Shown piece after piece: positions 31,424 through 38,388 of a stretch of DNA of 38,388 nt. Origin of the DNA: Pedobacter caeni (lineage in GTDB: Bacteria > Bacteroidota > Bacteroidia > Sphingobacteriales > Sphingobacteriaceae); contig NZ_FQUQ01000011.1 of assembly GCF_900129215.1 (NCBI RefSeq), positions 1 through 38,388 on the forward strand, read 5' to 3'. A model generated the notes under the pieces. That model ran no database searches. It had not been told where the DNA came from and saw only the letters and a program-made list of their open reading frames with translations. The first letter of the stretch is position 1, and every line of letters starts with the position of its first letter. The position numbers and the translations under genes are program-made.

Positions 31424-33196
31424 ATGAAAACAAAAACACCTAAAAGCGGCATCAGCAGGTTATTGCAAATCGCCGGAAAGGAAAAGAGGCTCCTGATGTT
31501 ATCTGCAGTGCTTGCGGTTGTCCATGTATTGCTGGCCGTGATCCCTTACATATTGATCTATTATATCATTCAGGCTATGCTTGCCCCTCCGGTCAATACG
31601 GCCTTGATCATTTCCTATCTGCAGAAAGCGGTATTTGCACTGATTGCTGCCTATGCTTTATTGTATGCTTCGGGAATGGCATCCCATGTGGCTGCATTTA
31701 ATATCCTGTATGAATTGCGCCGCCAAATGGCCGAAAAGCTGGGGCGCCTGCCACTCGGCTTTATCAATAAGAACAATTCAGGGGCGCTGAAGAAGATCAT
31801 GGCTGATGATGTGGAGCGGATAGAGAACTTTATTGCCCATAGCATTCCTGACTTTGTGAAGGGAATTGCACTTCCGCTCATTACCCTGGGGTACCTGTTT
31901 AGTGTGAACTGGCTGTTGGCATTGAGCAGTTGTTTGCCGGTAATTCTGCTGGCCATCATTATGCCCATCATGTTCAGTAAAGAAAGAAATAAAGTCCTTT
32001 CTGATTATCATTATTCCTTAGAGGGGATGAATTCCGGAATTGTGGAATTCGTGAGGGCAATGCCGGTGATTAAGATCTTTGGACATACGGCCGACAGCTT
32101 TGATAAATACAGTGGTTCCGTATACCGTTTCAAAGAGATGGTAATGGCCTATATCCGTAGCTCTTCCCCAGTATATGGTGTATTTATCAGCTTTATCAGC
32201 AACGCATCTTTGCCTATTCTGGCATTGGGCTTCTATTTATATTTTGCAGGTGGAGTAAGCCTTTCTGTTTTGTTCCTGTTCCTGATTTTAGGGGTCGGTT
32301 ACATCAGGCCTTTGTTTGCGCTGAGCAATCTGGGTTCTCAGATATCACTGATCAACCATGGGGTGAAACGCCTGGATGAAATCCTGTTTAGTCAGGAGCA
32401 GGAAACTCCCGGAAATGAAAAAATGGGAACAGATTTTACGATAAAATTTGAACAGGTATCCTTTAGCTATGATGGAAAAATAAAAGCGGTGGACCGGCTG
32501 AGTTTCACGGTACCACAAGGAAGTATCACCGCATTGGTTGGGCCTTCAGGATCTGGAAAATCTACTGCGGCACAATTGGTTGCCCGTTTTTGGGATGCTC
32601 AGGATGGTTGTATTTTTATTGGAGAGACAGATATCCGCAAACTAAAACCAGAGGAGTTGATGAAACAGGTTTCTTTTGTCTTCCAGGATAGCTTTATGTT
32701 TCAGCAAACGATTTATGAAAACATCCGGATGGGAATGGAAAAGACCGAAAAGGAAGTGATTCTTGCAGCAAGGGCAGCGCAGTGCCATGACTTTATTGAA
32801 AAGATGCCGAAGGGGTACCATACCATTTGGGGAGGTGATGGGGTTCATTTGAGTGGTGGTGAACAGCAACGGATTCAGCTGGCAAGGGCCATTCTGAAAG
32901 ATTCACCCATTCTTATCCTGGACGAAGCGACTGCTTTTAGCGATCCGGAAAACGAATACCTTATTCAGCAGGCTTTTAACGAGCTGATCGGGAATAAAAC
33001 CGTGATCGTGATTGCCCACAGGTTAAGCACAATTACCAGTTGTGATCAGATTGTGGTGATGAAACAAGGTGCTGCAGTTGGGATAGGAACACATGAGGAC
33101 TTGCTGATGGATTGCCTATTGTACCTTAATATGTGGAATGCACATACCCGTGCGAAAGAATTTACGATTACAGAACCAGTATCTAGTCTAAAATAA
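31424..33196 (+). CDS. ABC half-transporter, YbtP/YbtQ-like, first of pair
   Basis: A 590-residue fused membrane and ATPase half-transporter. Six membrane segments lie in residues about 20-310 and the nucleotide-binding domain in about 335-580. Walker A is VGPSGSGKST (near 371), the signature is LSGGEQQRI (near 474), and Walker B is ILILDEATAFSDPENE (near 497). The D-loop ATAFSDPENE, instead of the usual ATSALD, is the form I associate with YbtP/YbtQ-type siderophore-linked transporters. It probably acts as a heterodimer with the next gene. The pair follows a PchR-like AraC regulator, which supports iron-siderophore transport. Direction (uptake or export) cannot be settled from sequence. Confidence 0.88.
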   Translation: MKTKTPKSGISRLLQIAGKEKRLLMLSAVLAVVHVLLAVIPYILIYYIIQAMLAPPVNTALIISYLQKAVFALIAAYALLYASGMASHVAAFNILYELRRQMAEKLGRLPLGFINKNNSGALKKIMADDVERIENFIAHSIPDFVKGIALPLITLGYLFSVNWLLALSSCLPVILLAIIMPIMFSKERNKVLSDYHYSLEGMNSGIVEFVRAMPVIKIFGHTADSFDKYSGSVYRFKEMVMAYIRSSSPVYGVFISFISNASLPILALGFYLYFAGGVSLSVLFLFLILGVGYIRPLFALSNLGSQISLINHGVKRLDEILFSQEQETPGNEKMGTDFTIKFEQVSFSYDGKIKAVDRLSFTVPQGSITALVGPSGSGKSTAAQLVARFWDAQDGCIFIGETDIRKLKPEELMKQVSFVFQDSFMFQQTIYENIRMGMEKTEKEVILAARAAQCHDFIEKMPKGYHTIWGGDGVHLSGGEQQRIQLARAILKDSPILILDEATAFSDPENEYLIQQAFNELIGNKTVIVIAHRLSTITSCDQIVVMKQGAAVGIGTHEDLLMDCLLYLNMWNAHTRAKEFTITEPVSSLK

Positions 33197-33197
33197 A

Positions 33198-34928
33198 ATG
33201 ATAAAAAATCTTTTCTTAGTCTTTAAGACTGCTCCGGCGATGGTCCGGAAAAACATTCTTTTAGAATTGCTGCACAGTATGTTCATTGCCGTTCCTACTG
33301 GATTTCTGCTGCTGATTGTGCAGGAATTGTTTTCCGGTGAGGTGAATCAGAGACGTTTATGGTCTTATGTCCTGATCATGCTGAGCCTGCTGATGGTACA
33401 ATTGTTTGTTTCGGTAAAAACAATTGTGGGAACCAATACCATGACCTATACCTTGTCTACCAATTTGCGGCTGCGTTTAGGAAATCACCTGCAACGCTTA
33501 TCTATGGGAACCTTTAAGCAACGTGATCCAGGCGACCTGGCTTCTGTGGTACTTCAGGATGTGGCCAATTTCGAGATGATTTTTGGGCATACTGTGGGCA
33601 ATATGGCTGCTGCTTTTTTTGCCACACTGATCATTTCTGTATTTTTATTTCTGACCGACTGGAGATTGGCACTTGTCTTACTGGCCGCTCTTCCGCTTTG
33701 CTGGATGATGATTCGTATTTCCAATTACCTGATTGTACAGCAAGGAGGAAAACATGTGGAGGCCAGGAATGCAATTGGTGCCCGCTTTCTGGAATACATA
33801 CAGGGAATCCGGCATATCAAATCTTTTGGAATGACAGGCCCCCGTTTTGGCAGTCTGGATAAAGCGCTGAATGATTTTCGGAGGGCCAGCATCCGTACAG
33901 AAGCCATTCCAGGACCCTTTGTACTGACTGGTGGCTTGGTGTTGGAATTGTTTTTTCTACTCATGCTGGGGATTGCGGTTACCTTTTTTGCCCAGGGGAG
34001 CTTGTCTGCTGCTGTATTGATTACCTTTTTGATTATAGGTTACCGCTTGTATGAACCGCTTAAAATAGTGTTGGTGGATTATGTAATTCTTCGGTACATG
34101 AACATCAGTTTGAGCAGGGTAATAGAGGTACTTCAGATTCCGGAGCAGGGCTCTGGGACGAAACGTAAGCCAACAGGATACGAGATCTGTTTTGAAGAAG
34201 TGTCTTTTGGTTATCAGGAGGATAAAGAAGTGCTTCATCAGCTCTCTTTTAAGGTGGCCGAAAACAGCATGATGGCATTGGTTGGGCCTTCAGGATCAGG
34301 AAAAACAACGGTGACGGCTTTAATTGCCCGCTTCTGGGATGTACAAAAAGGAAAAGTCACGATTGGTGGAATTGATGTGAAAGATATGGAACCCGGGGAG
34401 GTGTATAAACTCATTAGTGAGGTATTTCAGGAGGTGTATTTGTTTGACGACAGCATATACAACAATATCCGCTTTGGAAAAATGGATGCCACAGAGGAAG
34501 AAGTAATCCGTGCTGCGGATTTAGCACAGGTACTTGATTTTGCATGGGAACTGCCAGGTGGCCTGCAAGCCAGGACAGGGGAAGGAGGAAATCTGCTTTC
34601 CGGCGGACAAAAACAGCGGATCAGTATCGCGCGTGCTTTGCTGAAAGATGCCCCAATTGTATTGCTGGATGAAGCGACAGCTTCTCTGGACCCTGAAAAT
34701 GAAATTCATATTCAAAAGGCAATTCAGGAACTGGTGAAGAATAAAACCGTCATTGTTGTGGCGCATAAACTGGCCACAATCAGGAATGCAGATCAGATCC
34801 TTGTGCTCAATAAAGGGAGTTTAGACGAGCAGGGGACACATTCCAACCTGATGGATAAGAAAGGTTTGTACCATCATCTCTGGGGAATTCAACAGCAGCT
34901 GGGGGGTTGGAAAATAAAAAAAGCCTAA
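33198..34928 (+). CDS. ABC half-transporter, YbtP/YbtQ-like, second of pair
   Basis: A 576-residue half-transporter of the same build as its neighbour. Membrane segments lie in about residues 20-300, including FLLLIVQELFSGEVNQRR and SVFLFLTDWRLALVLLAAL. The ATPase has VGPSGSGKTT (near 360), LSGGQKQRI (near 466) and IVLLDEATASLDPENE (near 487). Its D-loop is closer to the usual form than that of the first subunit, so the two ATP sites are probably not equivalent. The ATG follows the partner's stop by one base, which indicates coupled translation. The substrate is inferred only from the AraC context. Confidence 0.88.
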   Translation: MIKNLFLVFKTAPAMVRKNILLELLHSMFIAVPTGFLLLIVQELFSGEVNQRRLWSYVLIMLSLLMVQLFVSVKTIVGTNTMTYTLSTNLRLRLGNHLQRLSMGTFKQRDPGDLASVVLQDVANFEMIFGHTVGNMAAAFFATLIISVFLFLTDWRLALVLLAALPLCWMMIRISNYLIVQQGGKHVEARNAIGARFLEYIQGIRHIKSFGMTGPRFGSLDKALNDFRRASIRTEAIPGPFVLTGGLVLELFFLLMLGIAVTFFAQGSLSAAVLITFLIIGYRLYEPLKIVLVDYVILRYMNISLSRVIEVLQIPEQGSGTKRKPTGYEICFEEVSFGYQEDKEVLHQLSFKVAENSMMALVGPSGSGKTTVTALIARFWDVQKGKVTIGGIDVKDMEPGEVYKLISEVFQEVYLFDDSIYNNIRFGKMDATEEEVIRAADLAQVLDFAWELPGGLQARTGEGGNLLSGGQKQRISIARALLKDAPIVLLDEATASLDPENEIHIQKAIQELVKNKTVIVVAHKLATIRNADQILVLNKGSLDEQGTHSNLMDKKGLYHHLWGIQQQLGGWKIKKA

Positions 34929-34932
34929 AATA

Positions 34933-34963
34933 TTTGGAGATGTAATTCTATTGTATACATTTG
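34933..34963 (+). promoter_or_regulatory. Promoter of the ABC-GntR operon
   Basis: TTTG (34933-34936), 19 bp, then TACATTTG (34956-34963) match the consensus. It starts five bases past the stop of the previous transporter gene. Transcription would begin near 34968, inside the palindromic operator. Confidence 0.85.
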
Positions 34964-34965
34964 TA

Positions 34966-34987
34966 GTGTACTAGTAAAGTAGTACAC
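34966..34987. promoter_or_regulatory. Operator for the GntR (YtrA-type) regulator
   Basis: GTGTACTA and TAGTACAC are perfect inverted half-sites separated by six bases. The dyad covers the predicted start point. Its position, and the YtrA-type regulator encoded by the third gene of this operon, point to autorepression. The half-site resembles the GTGTAxTA-type operators known for YtrA-family proteins. Confidence 0.82.
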
Positions 34988-35003
34988 TTAATTTTGTAAC
35001 GCT

Positions 35004-35834
35004 ATGATAGAAATCTCCAACCTGACTTTTGGATACAGCAAAAAGAAACTGTTATTCAAAAACCTTAACCTGAAACTTCAGATGGGCCATATTTATGGCC
35101 TTCTGGGGAAGAATGGAGCGGGTAAATCTACTCTTCTTAAGAACCTTGCAGGGCTTGTCTTTCCTCAGGAAGGACTTTGCTCCCTGAACGGGTACAACTC
35201 TGCAGGCCGTTTACCAGGCTTTTTGCAGGAATTGTTTTTTATTCCTGAGGAAATGCACTTGCCATCGATTACTGCCAGTCAGTTTGTTAGAAGTACCGCA
35301 CATTTCTATCCTAAATTTAATGAGGAGCAGTATTATAAGATGCTGACTGAATTTGATGTTCCTACCAGCAGTGTGCTGGGGAAACTTTCTTTTGGTCAGC
35401 AGAAAAAAGTAATGATTGCTTTTGGCCTGGCTACGAACACAAGTTTGTTGATTATGGATGAACCCACCAATGGCCTGGACATCCCTTCTAAAGTTAAATT
35501 CAGAAAAATCATCGCGGGAGCACTAACCGATAATCGTTGCATTGTGATCTCTACTCATCAAATCCGTGACCTGGATAGCCTGATCGATAGCTTGTTGGTA
35601 TTGCATGAACAGGAGATCGTATTGAACCTTAGCCTGGAGGAAATCGCGGAGCGGATTCAGTTTACTAATGCCGCACAGGCCAACAAAGCGGCTGTCCTGT
35701 ATGAAGAGTCGAATTCGATAGGAATCAGCACCATTAGTGCCAACCATAACGGTGCTTTCAGTAAAGTGGATATGGAAATGCTTTTCAATGCGATCATCAG
35801 TGGTCATCAACCAGTAATTGACATTTTAAAATAA
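35004..35834 (+). CDS. ABC transporter ATP-binding protein
   Basis: A 276-residue stand-alone ABC ATPase. Walker A is LLGKNGAGKST (near residue 33), the signature is a degenerate LSFGQQKKV (near 126), Walker B is LLIMDEPTNGLD (near 148) and the switch His is in ISTHQIRD. The 75-residue C-terminal extension has no transmembrane part. It should pair with the membrane protein encoded six bases downstream. The arrangement ATPase, permease, GntR of the YtrA type matches the ytr-like operons of Gram-positive bacteria and their Bacteroidota counterparts, often induced by cell-envelope stress. The transported compound is unknown. Confidence 0.93.
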   Translation: MIEISNLTFGYSKKKLLFKNLNLKLQMGHIYGLLGKNGAGKSTLLKNLAGLVFPQEGLCSLNGYNSAGRLPGFLQELFFIPEEMHLPSITASQFVRSTAHFYPKFNEEQYYKMLTEFDVPTSSVLGKLSFGQQKKVMIAFGLATNTSLLIMDEPTNGLDIPSKVKFRKIIAGALTDNRCIVISTHQIRDLDSLIDSLLVLHEQEIVLNLSLEEIAERIQFTNAAQANKAAVLYEESNSIGISTISANHNGAFSKVDMEMLFNAIISGHQPVIDILK

Positions 35835-35840
35835 CGCCTT

Positions 35841-36620
35841 ATGAACAATACATTTAGCTTTAGAAGATTTTCGCTTCTTTTTAGTAAACACACTACCGAG
35901 TATTATAAAACGTATCTGCTGTCGGTAATTGTACTGGTCTGCCTGTTGACTTTGGGGCTTGGACTTATTTGTTATCAGACCGGTGGAGCCATTGTTGAGA
36001 AGGCCCAGTTTGCGACTTTCCTACTTACCTTTTTGGGTGCGGGATCTATTTTTACAAGTATGATTTTCGCCGATTTTGGAGATAAAAGAAAATCAATATC
36101 TATACTTACCTTACCGGTTTCTCATTTTGAGAAATATCTAGTGGCCTGGCTTTACTCTTTTGTTATTTTTCAGGTGGTCTTTTTAATAAGTTTTTATTCA
36201 GTTGACTTGATTGTTTTGTTGATTGGCAAGTCATGGAGAGATCATGAAATTAAAGTGTTAAATGTCTTTTCGCCAAGAGGGGAATACCTGTTTGTATTTT
36301 TGTTTTATATGGTTTTTCACAGCCTTGCTTTTCTTGGAGCCATCTTCTTCGAAAAAATACATTTTATAAAAACGGCTTTTGTAGTATTCTTGTTAACTGG
36401 GGTCATCGTTTTAATTAATCAACCTATGGTAAGTGCGTTGTTCGATGTGAAACTGGAGAAGGTTGTACCTTTTGTTAGTCTTGGCATTAGAGAAAGTGAC
36501 CGGTATTATATTGTTGATCCATTACCTTCCATTAAACCGGTGATGTTTGGCTTATCCTTAACCATAGTGGTGTTATTGTGGGTGGGTGCTTATTTTAAAT
36601 TGAAAGAAAAAGAGGTCTAA
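35841..36620 (+). CDS. ABC transporter permease-like membrane protein
   Basis: A 259-residue membrane protein with about six hydrophobic segments (roughly residues 25-48, 56-76, 99-125, 148-170, 174-194 and 231-253). No ATPase motifs and no signal peptide are present. The repeated large hydrophobic blocks with a short N-terminal tail resemble the ABC-2-type permeases that partner single ATPases. It is six bases after the ATPase gene and one base before the GntR gene, so all three are translated from one message. Confidence 0.75.
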   Translation: MNNTFSFRRFSLLFSKHTTEYYKTYLLSVIVLVCLLTLGLGLICYQTGGAIVEKAQFATFLLTFLGAGSIFTSMIFADFGDKRKSISILTLPVSHFEKYLVAWLYSFVIFQVVFLISFYSVDLIVLLIGKSWRDHEIKVLNVFSPRGEYLFVFLFYMVFHSLAFLGAIFFEKIHFIKTAFVVFLLTGVIVLINQPMVSALFDVKLEKVVPFVSLGIRESDRYYIVDPLPSIKPVMFGLSLTIVVLLWVGAYFKLKEKEV

Positions 36621-36621
36621 G

Positions 36622-36996
36622 ATGGAGTTTAGAGAGAATGAAGCTATATATCTGCAGATTGCAGCTTATGTTGGAGAAAATATTATGCTGGGTAAGTGGC
36701 CACTAAATGAGAAGATTCCCTCTGTTAGAGAATTGGCTATGGATCTGCAGGTTAATCCGAATACGGTGGTCAGGGCTTATGAATTCCTGCAGAATAAAGA
36801 AGTGATCCTGAATAAGCGGGGTATAGGCTTCTTTATTGCAGCGGATGCTGAAGAGAAAATAAAGGGATATAGCAAAGAACGATTCCTGGGGAATGAGCTT
36901 CCTGAGTTTTTCAGAACCATATTTCTCCTGAACATCAGCATGAAAGAAATTGAAGAACGCTTTGAGCGGTTTAAATCGGAGCATTATCAGTCATAA
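36622..36996 (+). CDS. GntR family transcriptional regulator, YtrA subfamily
   Basis: A 124-residue GntR regulator made of a winged helix and a short C-terminal tail, which defines the YtrA subfamily. The DNA-binding part is IYLQIAAYVGENI, then NEKIPSVRELAMDLQVNPNTV, then VRAYEFLQNKEVILNKRGIGFF. The tail (about 75-124) has two helices for dimerisation. The ATG at 36622 comes one base after the permease stop. It probably binds the GTGTACTA dyad at the head of the operon and represses it, as YtrA does. The effector is unknown. Confidence 0.93.
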   Translation: MEFRENEAIYLQIAAYVGENIMLGKWPLNEKIPSVRELAMDLQVNPNTVVRAYEFLQNKEVILNKRGIGFFIAADAEEKIKGYSKERFLGNELPEFFRTIFLLNISMKEIEERFERFKSEHYQS

Positions 36997-37020
36997 TCGT
37001 TAATCATAAAATTAGAAAAG

Positions 37021-37746
37021 ATGAAATTGAGTACCATATGTATTATTGCAGCAGCGATTGTTTCTTTGGGAATGCTGACTGCCTATAACTTTTCTTTAAA
37101 AGCATCTTATCAAAAAGGTGGTTATAAGGATCGTTTCAATAACCTTGAGTTCAGTAATGTAAAAGATTTGACTGAACTGCAGATCAATTGTGCCAATAAA
37201 TTTAATATCAGTGTAGAAAAGGGACCGAAGGAAGGATTATGGATTAAAGATGAGCTGAAGGAATTGATCAAAGTGACTCAGGTAGAAGGCAGACTGACAA
37301 TTGACATGACTGATGAGGCTAAAAAACTTGGCTATAGAATCGACGAGGGGGACATCATTCTTTTCTCGAATAGCTTGAGTACAATCAATACTGTTGCTTA
37401 TTTTAATAAAGAACAAATGGAAAACAAGTGGTTCTTTAATAATGGGGAAATCAGGATTAAGGGGCTGACCGGAGATTTATTGGATCTTAGGATTGGCAGA
37501 TTCACTTCTGTCTATATGGACCATGTAAAAGTGGCGACCTTAAAAGCCAGGGTAGGAGAGGCTGGATCTGAGGGTTCGTCGTTGACGGTGGATTCTGCTA
37601 ATCATATCGCGTTTGCAGATTTAAGTATTCCGGGAACGAATAAAATAGAACTTTTGAATCCGAAAATTATTAAAACCCGCTATAACTTATCGGATAGTGC
37701 AACAGTAAGTTTAAATGGAGAAGCATTGAAGCAAATCAATCCTTAG
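37021..37746 (+). CDS. Exported or anchored hypothetical protein of the GntR-ABC operon
   Basis: A 241-residue protein with an N-terminal hydrophobic segment (STICIIAAAIVSLGMLTAYN) that is a signal anchor or signal peptide. The rest is beta-rich with repeating strands (KFNISVEKGPKEGLWIKDEL, GRLTIDMTDEAKKLGYRI, GEIRIKGLTGDLLDLRIGR). This recalls the beta-helical GIN/DUF2807 exported proteins, but the match is not firm. It starts 24 bases after the GntR gene and ends before a strong terminator, so it closes the operon. Function unknown; an envelope-associated partner of the transporter is one possibility. Confidence 0.72.
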   Translation: MKLSTICIIAAAIVSLGMLTAYNFSLKASYQKGGYKDRFNNLEFSNVKDLTELQINCANKFNISVEKGPKEGLWIKDELKELIKVTQVEGRLTIDMTDEAKKLGYRIDEGDIILFSNSLSTINTVAYFNKEQMENKWFFNNGEIRIKGLTGDLLDLRIGRFTSVYMDHVKVATLKARVGEAGSEGSSLTVDSANHIAFADLSIPGTNKIELLNPKIIKTRYNLSDSATVSLNGEALKQINP

Positions 37747-37820
37747 TATTAACGTAAAAACAAGGTGATTTCAGGCATTATATTGATAAAGACCTGCTTT
37801 TTGCTCTGAAGATCAGATCC

Positions 37821-37848
37821 GGGCCTGCTATTAGCAGGCCCTTTCTTG
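37821..37848 (+). terminator. Terminator of the ABC-GntR operon
   Basis: GGGCCTGCT and AGCAGGCCC form a perfect 9-bp GC-rich stem with a three-base loop (ATT), followed by TTTCTTG. It lies 75 bases past the stop of the last gene. Confidence 0.88.
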
Positions 37849-37853
37849 TTTAC

Positions 37854-38083
37854 TATATATACTATACGCGCTGCGTTGTCTGTATAGTATATTCCTGATT
37901 GACCTTTACATAGTCTATATATAATGGGTATACGCTCCGGGGACTCTCCGGGGTTGGAAGGTAATTGAGAGGTATCTGAGTAGTTCTTGGAAGGCTGTTT
38001 AACCTTTCAACTACCTCTCAATTACCTTCCAACTCCCTCTCAACTACCTCCCAACCTCGGACTATATATAGATAGTATATATA
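37854..38083. repeat. Nested inverted-repeat element containing an 11-bp unit array
   Basis: Three nested pairs of inverted repeats share one centre. The outer pair is TATATATACTAT (37854-37865) with its complement (38072-38083). The middle pair is TCTATATATA (37914-37923) with TATATATAGA (38063-38072). The inner pair is a perfect 22-bp repeat (37953-37974 with 38012-38033). The interior (37952-38061) divides into ten 11-mers; the first four are purine-rich (GGTTGGAAGGT, AATTGAGAGGT, ATCTGAGTAGT, TCTTGGAAGGC). Then come TGTTTAACCTT and five pyrimidine-rich units (TCAACTACCTC, TCAATTACCTT, CCAACTCCCTC, TCAACTACCTC, CCAACCTCGGA). A further hairpin TATACTATAC...GTATAGTATA is at 37858-37891. No protein-coding frame is present. 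From 38084 to 38318 I see no gene or other structure. Confidence 0.78.
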
Positions 38084-38318
38084 CTGTCCTATACTACAAT
38101 AAGTTTTTACTGTTTTCGGAACGTTAATTTGTGGCCTGCGCCTTTCCGCTATGTTATATATAATCTATTTCTTCCCGAATCAGCTTCTTTGCTGGCGTGT
38201 ACCCTTCATTTTTCATTGATTTGGCCTTGGTGTATATTTTACGTTAAGTATGGATGAAGTTTTTGTGCTTGTAAATCATGCAGTTAGGGGTGTGATACAA
38301 TTATAATGGTAAGATTGT

Positions 38319-38348
38319 TTTGAGAACGGTTAAATTTTCCTACTTTTG
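38319..38348 (+). promoter_or_regulatory. Strong promoter firing out of the right edge
   Basis: TTTG (38319-38322), 18 bp, then TACTTTTG (38341-38348) match the consensus at every position. Transcription would start near 38353 and continue beyond the window. The remaining 36 bases have no start codon in a convincing context; a stable RNA operon or a gene with a long leader are both possible. Confidence 0.8.
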
Positions 38349-38388
38349 CATCCCGCTTCGGAGGAAGAGAAAGATTGAGAGTGATAAA

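Noticed and set aside
37747..38388. tRNA or small protein gene in the right-hand non-coding region
   Set aside because: No cloverleaf with T-loop GTTCRA or plausible coding frame was found; the region is explained by the terminator, repeat element and promoter.

Overview
The window looks like a chromosome segment from a Bacteroidota bacterium, most likely a Sphingobacteriaceae member close to Pedobacter. This is inferred from gene content: PorD (DUF4835), the Bacteroidota-type RNA polymerase omega next to BamD, SusC-type carboxypeptidase-regulatory domains, and ClpC and EttA of the Bacteroidota kind. Several promoters also fit the Bacteroidota consensus, TTTG (or TTG), about 18-20 bp, then TAnnTTTG. 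Strong Shine-Dalgarno sequences are generally absent. No tRNA, rRNA, insertion sequence, prophage or CRISPR array is visible.

Layout. (a) 1-4.2 kb: the end of an OmpA/PD40 outer-membrane protein, then a ROK-family protein, a secreted esterase and a secreted WG-repeat-like protein. (b) 4.3-9.3 kb: clpC, a small zinc-ribbon-like protein and ettA. (c) 9.3-14.8 kb: a sugar-type cluster with a Tat-exported TIM-barrel protein facing an operon-like row of FGE-fold protein, Tat-exported Gfo/Idh/MocA oxidoreductase, ApbE and a Hyi-like isomerase. (d) 14.8-18.1 kb: a PA0069-type radical SAM protein, a carboxypeptidase-regulatory-domain protein and fabI. (e) 18.2-25.8 kb, all minus strand: bamD-rpoZ-coaBC-porD, then a blaI-M56 peptidase pair with its own promoter and double operator, then recN. 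(f) 26.3-30.3 kb: a YdeI-like small protein, a second carboxypeptidase-regulatory-domain protein, a GH3 glycosidase and a DUF5655 protein. (g) 30.3-34.9 kb: a PchR-like AraC regulator facing two YbtP/YbtQ-like half-transporters. (h) 35.0-37.7 kb: an ABC ATPase, membrane permease, YtrA-type GntR regulator and exported protein behind one promoter with a palindromic operator. (i) 37.75-38.39 kb: non-coding, with a terminator, a nested inverted-repeat element and a strong promoter firing out of the window.

The least explained feature is a pair of intergenic arrays, at 26055-26164 and 37952-38061. Each is built from about ten degenerate units of exactly 11 bp, and in each the second half is roughly the reverse complement of the first. 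The second array sits inside two further pairs of AT-rich inverted repeats, so that about 230 bp can fold on itself. Other items worth attention are the two TACGAA-N4-TTCGTA operators around the blaI promoter, seven exact 23-residue SPEWKK repeats in the M56 peptidase, a probably leaderless bamD transcript, and an 18-bp exact copy of the ettA start region upstream of the preceding gene.
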